Source of the DNA: Ceratothoa steindachneri
Lineage: Eukaryota > Arthropoda > Malacostraca > Isopoda > Cymothoidae
Length of the DNA stretch: 64,000 bases
NCBI GenBank assembly: GCA_963969495.1
Contig: OZ018338.1
Location: 48,284,780-48,348,779, forward strand
Direction of reading: 5' to 3'
In this document: piece by piece, positions 1 through 9,343 of the stretch
Numbering within the stretch: position 1 is the stretch's first letter
Layout of the letters: every line of letters begins with the position of its first letter
Made by a program: the position numbers and the translations under genes
Notes under the pieces: model-generated
Told to the model about the DNA's origin: nothing
Databases searched by the model: none
What the model saw: only the letters and a program-made list of their open reading frames with translations

Positions 1-287
1 AGCAAGGTTCCGGTGCCATCACCACCCCAAAATTAAACACACAAATGCTCTATTGACCTGAATAATGCAAATATCTGCCACCGGGAACGAGACAAAGTTC
101 AATACATATTCGTGACCTCTCCAACACAAGGTCAACCTAGAAAAAAAATATAAAACTTAAGTATGCGTCTGTTGATTTTTTGCACCCAATTGGTTTCCCT
201 TTTCACACCCGCAAGGAGGAGCCCAAGGCAGACTGTTACACCTGGTGCCTGGAGGAGCGGCGCACTCTTCATCCCTCAATGCCCCGG
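1..287. other. unannotated flank, possible LINE-B leader relic at about 205-275
   Basis: No gene is seen here. If the EFR3 gene model is right, this stretch is intronic or upstream of the first exon in the window. Bases about 205-275 (around 'gttacacctggtgcctgg') resemble the LINE-B 5' leader near 41400 ('gttacacttagtacctgg'). The match is short and imperfect, so it is only a possible relic. Confidence 0.3.
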
Positions 288-723
288 CACTTTCATACGG
301 AGTAAAAAGGGGTGGATGGAAGGACGAAGGCAGAGACTACTTGGGCTTTATTTCTTCTAGACATTTCCACTAGATCCCTTTTTCGCCACTTGAAAAGTCC
401 TATCCTTCATGGACGGCGACTAATTTTGCAGGCTAGTCGCCGACCAACACTCATCTACTCATTCCCTGATCCTGAGCGAGAGGAAGAGTTCACCCCCTTA
501 ACTCTTGGCCCCTGTTGGAGAATATGGTTTTGAACATACTTCCACTCTGCCCTCCCTTTAATCCTTCTACTAGGTCCATCTTTCTTTTTTGTGTGTGTTC
601 TACGCACGGCCCCAGTAACGGTGGTACTCCTTTCTCCCTCTAGTGGAAATGTTAAGAAGAAATAAAGCCCAAGTAGTCTCTGCCTTCGTCCTTCCATCCA
701 CCCCTTTTTACTCCGTCACTTTC
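288..723. repeat. foldback (inverted-repeat) element with possible 7-bp target duplication
   Basis: The segment 298-384 is repeated as its reverse complement at about 630-715, with only a few mismatches. The outer ends are 'cggagtaaaaaggggtgg' and 'ccacccctttttactccg'. The sequence 'cactttc' occurs just outside both ends (288-294 and 717-723) and may be a target-site duplication. The interior carries no convincing coding sequence, but has a 9-bp stem (414-422 with 434-442) whose left arm resembles the 3' terminal hairpin of LINE-A. It could be a MITE-like or foldback DNA element, or a snap-back rearrangement. No transposase is seen. Confidence 0.55.
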
Positions 724-758
724 TCTACCCTTTCGTCCGCTCTTTCTTCTCCTGCCAT

Positions 759-3700
759 CGTAAGGGGAGGACTGCCGTGCTAACGGCACTCATCCGGCGC
801 CAGCTTAGTCTCCTTTCCGCCTTCTGTTAACACCTTTCTCGCTCTCTGCGACACCTCTCCTCCTCTCCTGCGGGAAGGACTGATTCTTCTGCACTGGCCC
901 TGGTTTGCCCCACTGCGGTGTAATCGCAGCGGAATAGTGGCAGCTACCAATACATCCCCTCCTGTTCCCTTTTTTCTTTTGGTTGCCAAGAAGGGGTGGA
1001 ACTCTGCAGTCGGCATTCGGTACGAAGGACCGGGCTTGAACCAAGAAAGGACGAGGTAAAGGATAATGAGCCACCGGGATACGCCCTGCATGGTCCGCGG
1101 ACATCCGCAGTGGTTACCGGGCATCAGACTTATGGTGCCTTTCTCCTTTGTCCGCCGCCCCTTACCCTTTTTCTTATAAAGGGGTAAGGGGCGGCGGCGT
1201 TCCCTAGGTATTACAAAGACACCTCGTCGATCCGATGTTTGTTACATTAATGGGAGCCGGCATGCCCACTTCCCTTTTCTTCCCAATGCAAGTCGGCATG
1301 CCGACCCGAGTGACGTTCATAACTGGCCATATGCCTTTTGAGTCCCCGGTCGAGATACCTGACACCTGAGGGGGATGGCCAGTTAGAGGCCGCCCCCTGA
1401 AGTGGAGATAGTCCCGGAGGTGACTCCGACCCAGATAGCAGGGTTTTCCAAGGGGATGAACCTTGGCTAGGTGACGGACCCCGAACCTCAGTCCGCCCCT
1501 CTGCAAGGTCCTCTTCAGGCAGCACGGGCTCCCGAAGACTTACAAGGAGAGGTTGGATCCCCTTGACGGCGAAGATCTTTTCCATCTCGGAGAAAGATCT
1601 GGCCGAGGCTGGTCCGTCTGGCTCTTCCCGCTCCCCGTTCCGGGGGAGGAGACAAGCGTGTTCAGTCCCCACCCACCTCTCCTAAGAAGAAAAGCAGAAA
1701 AAGGCTGGACTGGGCAACTGAGAAAGGCACGATCCTCAAAAAGAGAGATCCCTACCTCCGAAGCCGCCCCACCCACCAAAGGTTTCGAGAGGAAGGGAAG
1801 GAAAGACTTGCATAGCGAGCCCAACCTTCCCTGATATGTCCTCGAAGGTGACCGCGCCTTGTTCAGCCAACAGCGCCCGGAGCTCTGCCTCCGGGGAGCG
1901 TACGGCCATTCCCGTGAGGGTCTTCAATTCGAGGAGGGCCCCCGCGTCTCCTCCGAGCTAGGTCTGGAAGGTACATTCCTTCAATGGAATTGACGTGGAC
2001 TCCGGGCCAATTGAGAGGAGCTGCGGAGGCTCGTCTCATCCCTCTTCCCGTTGGCAATTTTTTTGCAGGACACCATGTCGGGCGCGTGCCCACAACCCAC
2101 GATCCTACCCTCCAGGGGCAAAAGGGCTTCGTGACTCCACCACCATGGGATGGGGCCGAGCATAAGGATGCACGATGTACACTCGGCATGATGTTTCCGT
2201 TCTTATATTTGCTATCAATACTTCCTTTCAGGCAGTGATAGTGCAGCTAAACCTGGATAGGTATACTGTAATTTCTGCGTGCATTTGACCGTCAGCCGAC
2301 CTCGACTAGGGGGATTTCCGCCGCGTCATTGCACGGTTGCGGAGGTTCTTTCTTGTGCTTGGGTATTTGAACGGTACACCCCTTCTCGGGTATTACACGA
2401 TCAATCCCATGGGACAGGTCCTTGCCAACCTGATCGATTAACTGGAAATAGGTCTCCTAAATGTGGATGTCTTTTTAGCATCATTACCCGAGAACCGCTT
2501 CATTTTCCTGCCTCGTTCTCTCCCTCTGCTCTCCGGATGCACAGCCTGATTTTGGGTAGGAGGTGGTCGATGACCTCCATGTTAGTGATCACTTTCTTAT
2601 TCAACTATCATTTTGGGGGGCCACTGCCACTTAGAGCAGGCGTGGTCTTCCGCGTTTCAGGAAATTACTGATTTCTCAGTTCTAGTCGAGGATTTCGGGT
2701 GGGTGGATGAAGCTATTTAGTTCTTCTCCCACACTTCATCGTCGGGGGCCTAACTACTATTCCAAGAACGTCTGGTCATTTTGCACGTCGTTCGCTTCCT
2801 TAAAGATCGGCTGAGTGTGGAACGGCCCTCGGACAGAATCAATATTCATACATGTGGAATCAGCGTCACCCGGACAATTTCACTGTCAGTGAATTTCGTC
2901 GATCTAGTTCTAGGTTACGGTATGTTTCGAAGCACGCACGACGATCTTTCTGGCGGCATACGTCCATGAAACGCGAAGGACCCTCTTGCTGAGGTGTGGA
3001 AGAGAGTCAAAAGGATTCGGGAAAAGTTCTCACAGGACGCCCTCCCATTCTTCAGGAGAATGGGACCGCAATCGCTGACACCTTGTTCGTGGCGGATTCC
3101 TTCGCGACCGCTTTCTCTACATTCTGCTAGCATTCAATTCACGTCGTGATGTTGCTGTGTAGGCCGCCGACTGGACTTTGGCTACAGAGGCGGAGAACTC
3201 TTCAACGGTAGGTTTACGTTGAGTGAGTTGAGTTCCGCTCTCGCTTCATGCGTTTCGACACCTTGGTGAGCGAGGCTGTTCTCGGCATATAAGGATTGCG
3301 AGAAATGAGGGCGCCAAACTCTGCGAGGAGTGAGCGACCACACCAGCGTTTCCATCTACCTCACACTAAATCCACGGTAGGAGTCAGGGCTGCTTGTCGA
3401 AGAACAATCGTACCCCAATTGTTCCCGTGTACGTACCCCCCCCCCCCCTCCCCCGCCAATACCTCTGCGGCTTCAGGTCGCTTTCTGTCGTCTTCGAATC
3501 GGGCACTCTCTTGGAAGCGCTCGCCTGCATCTCACTTTGTCGACTGCGTTGTGTCCCAGATTTTTCTTTAGATTCTTGTAGAGTGTTCCAGTCCTGGGGA
3601 TCTTTGCGCACGTTTCCTCATGTCGCTGCGCTTTTACCTTGCTCCCGGGACGGGTTCGTCCACCCCTAACTCTGAACTGTACCATTTTATTTAACGTGTT

Positions 3701-3870
3701 GATAGTTGTATGCTTCCTCGCCGGGGCCTCTCTCTTACCTGGACCGTGTATTCTTGTCTTGTTTCTTGTTGTTTTTTTGTCTTTGTTTTTTTCGTTCTCT
3801 GTTCCGGGTTGTTGGCCTTGTTTTTGCTCTGCTCCATTATTTAAACATAGCCCATAATAGGGATGTTGTA
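759..3870 (+). mobile_element. LINE-A copy A0, old internally deleted relic
   Basis: It begins with 'cgtaagggg' and continues with 'gccgtgctaacgg' and 'ccagcttag', matching the LINE-A 5' terminus (6397, 32836, 60014). ORF1 remnants lie at about 1340-1720 and 1735-1960, endonuclease remnants at about 1975-2800 and the EN-RT linker at about 2800-3240. The sequence then jumps near 3280 directly to the RNase H region ('aatgagggcgccaaa') and runs to the ORF2 C-terminus near 3700. The whole RT core is missing, and stops and frameshifts are frequent. The endonuclease GDLN motif reads GYLN near 2365. The 3' edge near 3870 is approximate. It lies upstream of the first visible EFR3 exon and in the same orientation. 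Confidence 0.75.
1152..1197. repeat. 16-bp perfect GC-rich inverted repeat in A0 leader
   Basis: Arms 1152-1167 (CCGCCGCCCCTTACCC) and 1182-1197 are exact reverse complements with a 14-base spacer. It sits within the degenerate leader/ORF1 area of relic A0. The same hairpin is not seen in the other copies, so it is probably private to this copy. Confidence 0.7.
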
Positions 3871-4630
3871 TGGTGTTGCTGGCGTTGTTTTTTTTTCTTA
3901 TTTACTTGACCTAAAAATAGGGAAGTGGTCATTTCGGCGGGTGTGCCCTTGAAGAGAAAAAGTATTCTAAAATCGTTTCGGGTTAAGTAGGACAATTTGC
4001 TGTTAATCTCTGTGTTAGTTTTTTTAAAAACTAAGTTTAGGTAAATCCAAGCTTTGGAAAGAATGAGAAAGCAAAATGTAAATGAACATGAGAAAAAAAC
4101 AACTAAAGTAGTAGCAGTGGAAAAATGGGGTATAGAAAGATGGCTACAGCCAAACTCATGACACGGCCGAAATGCTGTAGGGGTGGGCGTTAGAAGTCTC
4201 CAAAGACAGAATGCCGAACCTCTGCAGTCAAAAGTGCGAATTGAATCCCTTTGGCGTTCGGCTTGATAATAAAATTTACATTAAGATCGGAATGACTTTC
4301 GTTGGTGAGCCCCTGGGCACCAGGGTGGGAGGGATTATGTTGGAGTAGAAGGTGCAGAGAGAGCGGTAGTAGTGTGTTTTGACACCACGCAGCGAACCTT
4401 TTGTGGCGCAAGGAATTGCCACCCGTTCTCGCCAGGGGAGTGTGGATATGAAAACCCTTTCGGTAGGTTTCCGGGCGCAAGCATAATATGTTGTGTGTGC
4501 CAATATAAGAAGACAAACGCTGTTGTGATTAACTATGTGTGATGACGTATGTGGCCAGAGTTGTCTGGGCGTCTGCCTCAGACTCACCTCCTTATTGGCG
4601 ATTGTCCCTTGTGAGCACCGAAATGTTTTG
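3871..4630. other. non-coding stretch left of first EFR3 exon
   Basis: No gene, RNA or recognisable repeat is seen. The stretch is moderately AT-rich. Short open frames on the minus strand (4190-4587) show no family resemblance and no codon signal. It is most likely intron sequence of EFR3 between an exon left of the window and the exon at 4733. Confidence 0.5.
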
Positions 4631-4631
4631 T

Positions 4632-4690
4632 ACTCTCGCCGAGAATCGAACCCGGTACCGAGGCGTGGAGATCCAGTGCCTAACGAGAGC
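4632..4690 (-). repeat. tRNA-like fragment (B-box bearing, D arm missing)
   Basis: Read on the minus strand, there is a T-arm (CCGGG, TTCGATT, CTCGG) followed by CGAGAGT. CGAGAGT pairs with GCTCTCG upstream, so an acceptor-like stem and T arm can form. Only 28 bases lie between the acceptor strand and the T arm, too few for normal D and anticodon arms, so this is not a functional tRNA. It may be a tRNA pseudogene or the head of a SINE, 43 bp upstream of an EFR3 exon. Confidence 0.4.
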
Positions 4691-4732
4691 TGCTGGTTCC
4701 CGCCCTTAAACCCCCGGGGGGGTTCGTTTCAG

Positions 4733-4964
4733 AATCGACATGGCTCTGTTGAAACTGGACACGGGGAAGACGGTGCCGCCAGATGTGAACTTCTGGAAGA
4801 AATCCGGCAACGAGTTCCTGCTCTCGATCCAAGAGAACTGCGACTTCGGGAATAACGCGCTCGACAACGTCGAGTCCCTCTACACCACACTCATGCTCTT
4901 CCTCACCGAAATCAGACACGACGACGTGGTTCTCGACACCCTGAGAATCCTCTTCAATATTCAG
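4733..4964 (+). CDS. EFR3: EFR3 homologue, internal exon (first in window)
   Basis: The exon follows a 'gtttcag' acceptor and ends at 'attcag|gtaagc'. Its first base completes a codon from an upstream exon outside the window. It then encodes 77 residues, starting I-D-M-A-L-L-K and ending L-F-N-I-Q (phase 0). It aligns by eye with the EFR3 segment around 'KKNGQQLY' and 'YELLYTSLALITIELANEEV' of vertebrate EFR3A: here 'KKSGNEFLL' and 'VESLYTTLMLFLTEIRHDDV'. EFR3 is a peripheral plasma-membrane protein of armadillo/HEAT-like helices. With TTC7 and FAM126 it recruits PI4-kinase III-alpha for PI4P synthesis, and in Drosophila (rolling blackout) it is needed for synaptic signalling. The identification rests on the ordered similarity of six exons. 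Expression has not been checked. Confidence 0.85.
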
Positions 4965-5865
4965 GTAAGCATCGTTGAGGGACGACTCGGTTTTTCGAAC
5001 CTCATTTGTTTTGGGGGGTTGGGGGGGGTCTCCGTCGCGATACCCAGTGGTTGTGATTGATGGGTAAAGGGCAGGGCGACTGTTTCGCTCCTTGTACACC
5101 CAGTTAATCCTCGTCAATGTGTGAACCGAATAGGTCAGTGGAATATAAGATGGGGGAAACGGGGCAGGGGTAGTGTATATGTTAAAAAAAGGGAAATTAC
5201 AAGGCTGATTGGTTGATACAATGTTTGATGGATGTGAAAACGGAAGAGGGGTTGTGGGCGGTTATGCTTGGGGCCTTCTGCCCAGGTACCAGATGCTACA
5301 GTATTTAGCACCCCATCGCCATGGAAGGGCCGATGTGGCGTGGGCAAACTGATGAGTGGCCTCATGCTTGATTATGCATAAAAGGGGTTGTTTTTTTGTT
5401 TTGGCAGTGATGCGCTTCGACCACCCTGTGAAAGCGGTTGCTGTTGATATCCCCAGCATGTTCTGGAGAGTTGCGCGCCACGATTAGTTTATTCTCTAAG
5501 ACTAGTCAAACCATGTAGACCACGCATTTTCACTTCTCCTAACTCTACCACTCTGCTAACCACTACTTACCACCAACTTTATTGCAGTGATGCCCTCGAT
5601 ATTTTTTTGCTTTATTTTAAGGCAATAATAATAATAGTACACCCTTCCCATCATATAGGGTAGATGTACCCGTTGGCTTTCGGTATTAAGAGAGGGGAAA
5701 AAGGAATTAGACACACTCATTTTAATAACTTTCCTGATCTCTCCCTTATGATCCCCCTAAGGGCAATCGACCTAGCCCTTCAAATGGTCTCCCTCCCTCC
5801 CGTCTGTCATCAGGGGTTTGGGGAATTATTTTAATTGAGCCCCCGGTGGGGTCTCTCCCTTTCAG
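4965..5865 (+). other. EFR3 intron, 901 bp, no LINE
   Basis: It starts GTAAGC and ends CCTTTCAG. It is the only intron in the window without a recognisable retroelement. A G-rich run lies near 5012-5028. Nothing else can be supported. Confidence 0.8.
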
Positions 5866-6005
5866 AACGTGGCGGCCGGCAGCGAGTACGGTCTCGGTCA
5901 CACCCTGCGCATTCAGCTCCTCGCTCTCGTGGCCGCCATTATGGTCGCCATCTCCCACTGCATCCCAGCCCTCAAGGAGCACGTCAGAAGCGTCGTCGAG
6001 AAGCG
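5866..6005 (+). CDS. EFR3: EFR3 homologue, internal exon
   Basis: The exon opens in phase 0 after 'cctttcag' and ends 'gagaagcg|gtaagt', leaving two bases. It encodes 46 residues plus a split Arg codon. The segment L-A-L-V-A-A-I-M-V-A-I-S-H-C-I-P-A-L-K-E-H-V matches the EFR3A helix 'MALVAAYLNFVSQMIAVPAFCQHV', and 'VVEKR' matches 'VIEIR'. The hydrophobic helix belongs to the helical-repeat core, not to a membrane span. Phases agree with both neighbouring exons. Confidence 0.85.
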
Positions 6006-6382
6006 GTAAGTGGCATTTGCCTCATCTTCCATCCAAGTCCTTCCTGGGATTGGGTAAGTTCATGCCCGTCCGGTCATTATATCCCCGAGAATCACTGCAA
6101 GGGAAACTCGGAAAGAAGCCAGGGATGGACGTGAACGAATTGCACACGAGGCCAAGAGGAATGTCCTGTCGGTTTTTAAAGAATTCAGCGATCTTTTATT
6201 AGGAATCCTTCACTCGTAATCTTGCAACTCGAAGGTCCCAGAGTCCTTAGGATGCGTTTTTATTGTTTCTTGAGCTATTTTTACGTTTTTAGGTAGGGCT
6301 CGAGAATGCACATATAGCGACTTTCGCTACGTGCCGAAGAGGCGACTAAGTCCAGATATAGGGCACTATCCTTGGATGCTGC
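6006..6382 (+). other. EFR3 intron 2, 5' part, up to LINE insertion
   Basis: The intron starts GTAAGT and is unique-looking sequence with no recognised feature before the target duplication of A1 at 6383-6396. Without A1 and its duplicate, the intron would be only about 0.8 kb. Confidence 0.6.
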
Positions 6383-6396
6383 TTCCCCCAAACCTC
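6383..6396 (+). repeat. target-site duplication, left copy, of A1
   Basis: 'ttcccccaaacctc' here recurs as 'ttccccaaacctc' at 13218-13230 directly after the poly(A) tail. The copies differ only by one C in a run. This fixes both ends of LINE copy A1. Confidence 0.85.
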
Positions 6397-6778
6397 CCCG
6401 TAAGGGGCGCGGCGATTTGCCATCCTGGCCGCCGTGCTGACGGGATCCAGCGCTCCGTCCGGCCCCAGCTTAGCCTCTCTTCCTTCCTTCAGATAGCCCG
6501 ATTTCTCCCCTACCTCGTCGCTTTTCATACAACCTCTCCCACAACTTTCTCTGGTCAGCCTCTAATTTCACAGGGTAGATGCTGACCTTCTTCTCAAGCC
6601 AACCACCCCGGATCGGGGCTGAGGGGGGAGGGTACATTGTTCCCTAACCCCTGAGCTCCGGTTCGGGATGGGGTTTTTTTAACAACCTGCTTCATCCCCA
6701 CCCATACCTTCCTCACATCCCTTTTCCTCTCCTCTTCAAAATCTATCTTTTTTACGCCGTGTTCAAGGTGGAGCCGCC

Positions 6779-6892
6779 ATGCCGAAGGACTGCCAGGCCA
6801 CCAGGCGGGAGGGGTGGTCCCAAATGGCGGCGCCTGGCTCTGCCGGGCCTGTAAGCACCTCTTGCAGTGCGGGCTACTGCAAGAGGTGGTGA
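6779..6892 (+). other. conserved 37-codon upstream ORF in LINE-A leader (A1)
   Basis: The ATG lies in an ideal start context (gccgccATGc). The reading frame runs 37 codons to TGA and begins M-P-K-D-C-Q-A-T-R-R-E-G-W. The same ATG context recurs at 21179 (A2), 33205 (A4) and 60383 (A10). It is 147 nt upstream of and in frame with the ORF1 ATG in A1, A2 and A10. A2 has an earlier TAA, and A10 has lost the stop and reads into ORF1. It may regulate ORF1 translation, or be the remains of an N-terminal extension. Confidence 0.5.
6856..6888 (+). promoter_or_regulatory. leader hairpin upstream of LINE-A ORF1 (A1)
   Basis: A perfect 13-bp stem (CACCTCTTGCAGT at 6856-6868 with ACTGCAAGAGGTG at 6876-6888) and a 7-base loop lie 37 nt before the ORF1 ATG. 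A weaker stem, GCCTGGC/GCCGGGC with a TCT loop, lies just upstream. The structure is repeated at 21256-21288 (A2), 60460-60492 (A10) and 58040-58073 (A9). It is eroded in A4. The function is inferred only: translation control or RNP recognition are possible. Confidence 0.55.
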
Positions 6893-6925
6893 GCGATTGC
6901 GTCCCGTAAAACAAAGAGGGTCACC

Positions 6926-9343
6926 ATGCCCAATGATGAAAAAAAAAACACATCTCCCCTTAATTCCCCCTAAAACAACGGAGGCGCCCTCGTGCAGCTT
7001 CACAGAAAAGATGGAGGTCCCCCCCCCCCTGTGCTTGCGCAAGGGACCCTCCATACCTCTTTAACCGGAGAGGAGGCTTACTCCTCTCCTACGCCTACGG
7101 GTGTAGGGGACTCCCCCTCACCCCCTTCTCTGGAGGTGCTTTCGGGCACCTCCCTATCTCCAGTGGCAGTCCCTCCTTTGCTTTCTAAGGGGACTGCTAA
7201 GAAAGCCAGCAGGCAGCCCATTGCCGACCGCCCCTCGTGCAAGCGGCTCGGTAGGGCAAACCCCCTTAGGGGGGAGAGGGAAGCCAGGCCCCTTCGGTCG
7301 CTTCCCTCAAAAGACCTGCTGGCAAAAATATTAAACCTTGCCGTGGTCGAGGCCTGTGCCTCCCCACTAAAGACTTATGACGCTGCCAAGGGGACCTGCG
7401 ATGTCCTGGAAGGGGATGGCCAACTGGAGGCCCCTCCTGTGATAGACATGGTCCTTGAGGAAAACCAGCCTCAGACGGTAGGGCCTTCCATGGGGGGGAA
7501 TCCGGGCTCGGCGCCAAGCACCGAACCCGAATCCGCCCCGATGCAAGGTCCTCATCAAACGGCTAGGGATTCTCAGGCAGTACAAGGAGGGGAGGGATCT
7601 CCTCCGGATGATGCCCTTTCGACCACTAAGACCTTCTCCATTTCGGAGAAGGACCTGGCTGAGGCCGGTCCATCTGGCATGGGGGCTTCTACCGGCGGGG
7701 GTGAGAAGCGGGTTCATTTCCCGCCCTCCTCTCCGAAAAAGAAAAGGACGAAGAAGACTCGGGGCTCCTCTCCATCCGCGGGGGCTGCGGGGACGGATGG
7801 GTCTGCTGCCACTTTGGCAAGCGACCAAGCCAAGAACGGCACATCCGGCCCCTCTGCCCCCCCGGGTACGGAGCTCCTGACGATGACAAAGACCAAATTG
7901 CACAGGGCGGAGCCTCGATGACATCGGGGCCCCTCATTCAGAGGTTACCTGGCGTTTTCGAGCCCGCTGGCTTCAAACGCTTCCTCGTTATTCTCTCCAC
8001 TGATGGCAGCATGTTGTCCAAGGGCAACATGGTCCATCAGAGGAGAGGATTAGCTAGTGCAATTGGTAGAGAGCCGAAGGTAACCCGTTTCTCGGACGGG
8101 AGCCTTCTGGCGAATGCGGTGAATCCCGCCGAGGCGGCCAAGATAAGTGCTCTTCGGACACTTCATGGCACCCCGGTGAGTGTGACGCCGCACTCTACCA
8201 TGAACTTTGTGAAAGGAGTAGTTTATGCGAGGGGACTCGTTGACTACTCCATTGAGGACATCACCCTAGAGCTGGCCGACCATGGGGCGGTCAAGGTCGA
8301 ACGTGTGATGAGAAAACAGGGAGGGCCTCGAGACCCACCCCTACACTCTTCGTCACGTTCGACTGTAACAAGCTCCCTGAGTCGGTGTGTGCCGGTTGGT
8401 ACCGCTACCGCGTGAAGGCATTCGTGCCACTGCCGCGGCGGTGCTATTACTGTCACCGCTTCGGCCATACGAATCGCTCATGTAGACGTGCAAAGTCGGG
8501 GTCACCCGAAGTTTGTTTAAATTGCTCCAAGGTCGCACACGATAAGTCCAAATCGTGTGTGGCCAAGTGTGTCAATTGCGGAGAGCCGCACCCTGCTTCT
8601 TCGAAGCAATGTGGTGCATATCTCCTTGAGAAAGAAATCCTAGCCGTTCAGGCCCAGGATCGACTCTCATTCGGCGAGGCAAAGGACTTGGTCCTGGCGC
8701 GTCCGGCTCTGCGTGGGACGTCATATGCCTCAATAGTTAGAAGGCACCCTCTGCTCGTGGCCCATCCAAGCCAACGAGCACGGTTGTTTCCGCGCCCATT
8801 CGGAGCCCTTCTGTGGGCTGTATCCAACCCGGGCGCTCCCCTTGTAAAGCTGGCGGCAAAAAGGGTTCATACCCTGTCCCGGCTAAAACCAGGGCTCCCC
8901 CCTCTTTCCCCAGCGTGACCGTTTCCCGTAAGGCGAAACGGCCACGCGCCTCCACCGAGTCGTTAGACTCCCAGGAGGCAACACCCCTGAAGATGGTCGC
9001 TAGGCCATCTTCCGGGGTTCCTAAAGCTGTTCCCCCAAAGGAGGACAGCAACAAAGGAGCTTCGGCCCCTTCGCCAACGCCCCGAGAAGGATCGAGTGGC
9101 TCGGAGACTGTGGTTCCTCAAAAATAGGGCTCCCCGCCTCCGAAGCCGCAACGCCCGCCTAAGGTTTCGAGGCGGAGGGAGGAAAAGACTCGCATGGCGA
9201 GCCCAACCTCCCCCAATAAGTCCTCGAAGGCGACAGCGCTTTGTCCGACCAACAGCCACCGGGGTTCTGCCCCCGGGAAGCGTACGGCCATTCCCGTGAG
9301 GGTCTTGAATTCGGGGAGGGCCTCCGCGTCTCCTCCGAGCTAG
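6926..9343 (+). pseudogene. LINE-A ORF1 (gag-like, zinc-knuckle) of A1, frameshifted
   Basis: ORF1 starts at ATG 6926 (gtcaccATGcc) and the family stop is TAG 9341-9343. The N-terminal third is rich in Pro, Ser and Gly with a basic KKKRTKK patch. Next comes an RRM-like region starting near 7930 ('FEPAGFKRFLV'). Three zinc knuckles lie at about 8440-8610: C-X2-C-X4-H-X4-C, C-X2-C-X4-H-X5-C and C-X2-C-X3-H-X6-C. A basic Pro/Ser-rich tail follows. Such ORF1 proteins bind the LINE RNA and form the RNP. In this copy the frame is broken near 7010, near 7910, near 8330, between 8720 and 8810, and again in the tail (TAG at 9125). Confidence 0.85.

Noticed and set aside
7367..7924. Long minus-strand open frame (185 aa) opposite LINE-A ORF1, and similar ones opposite other copies
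   Set aside because: They are antisense shadows of GC-rich ORF1 sequence. They recur only because LINE-A recurs, and show no domain of their own.
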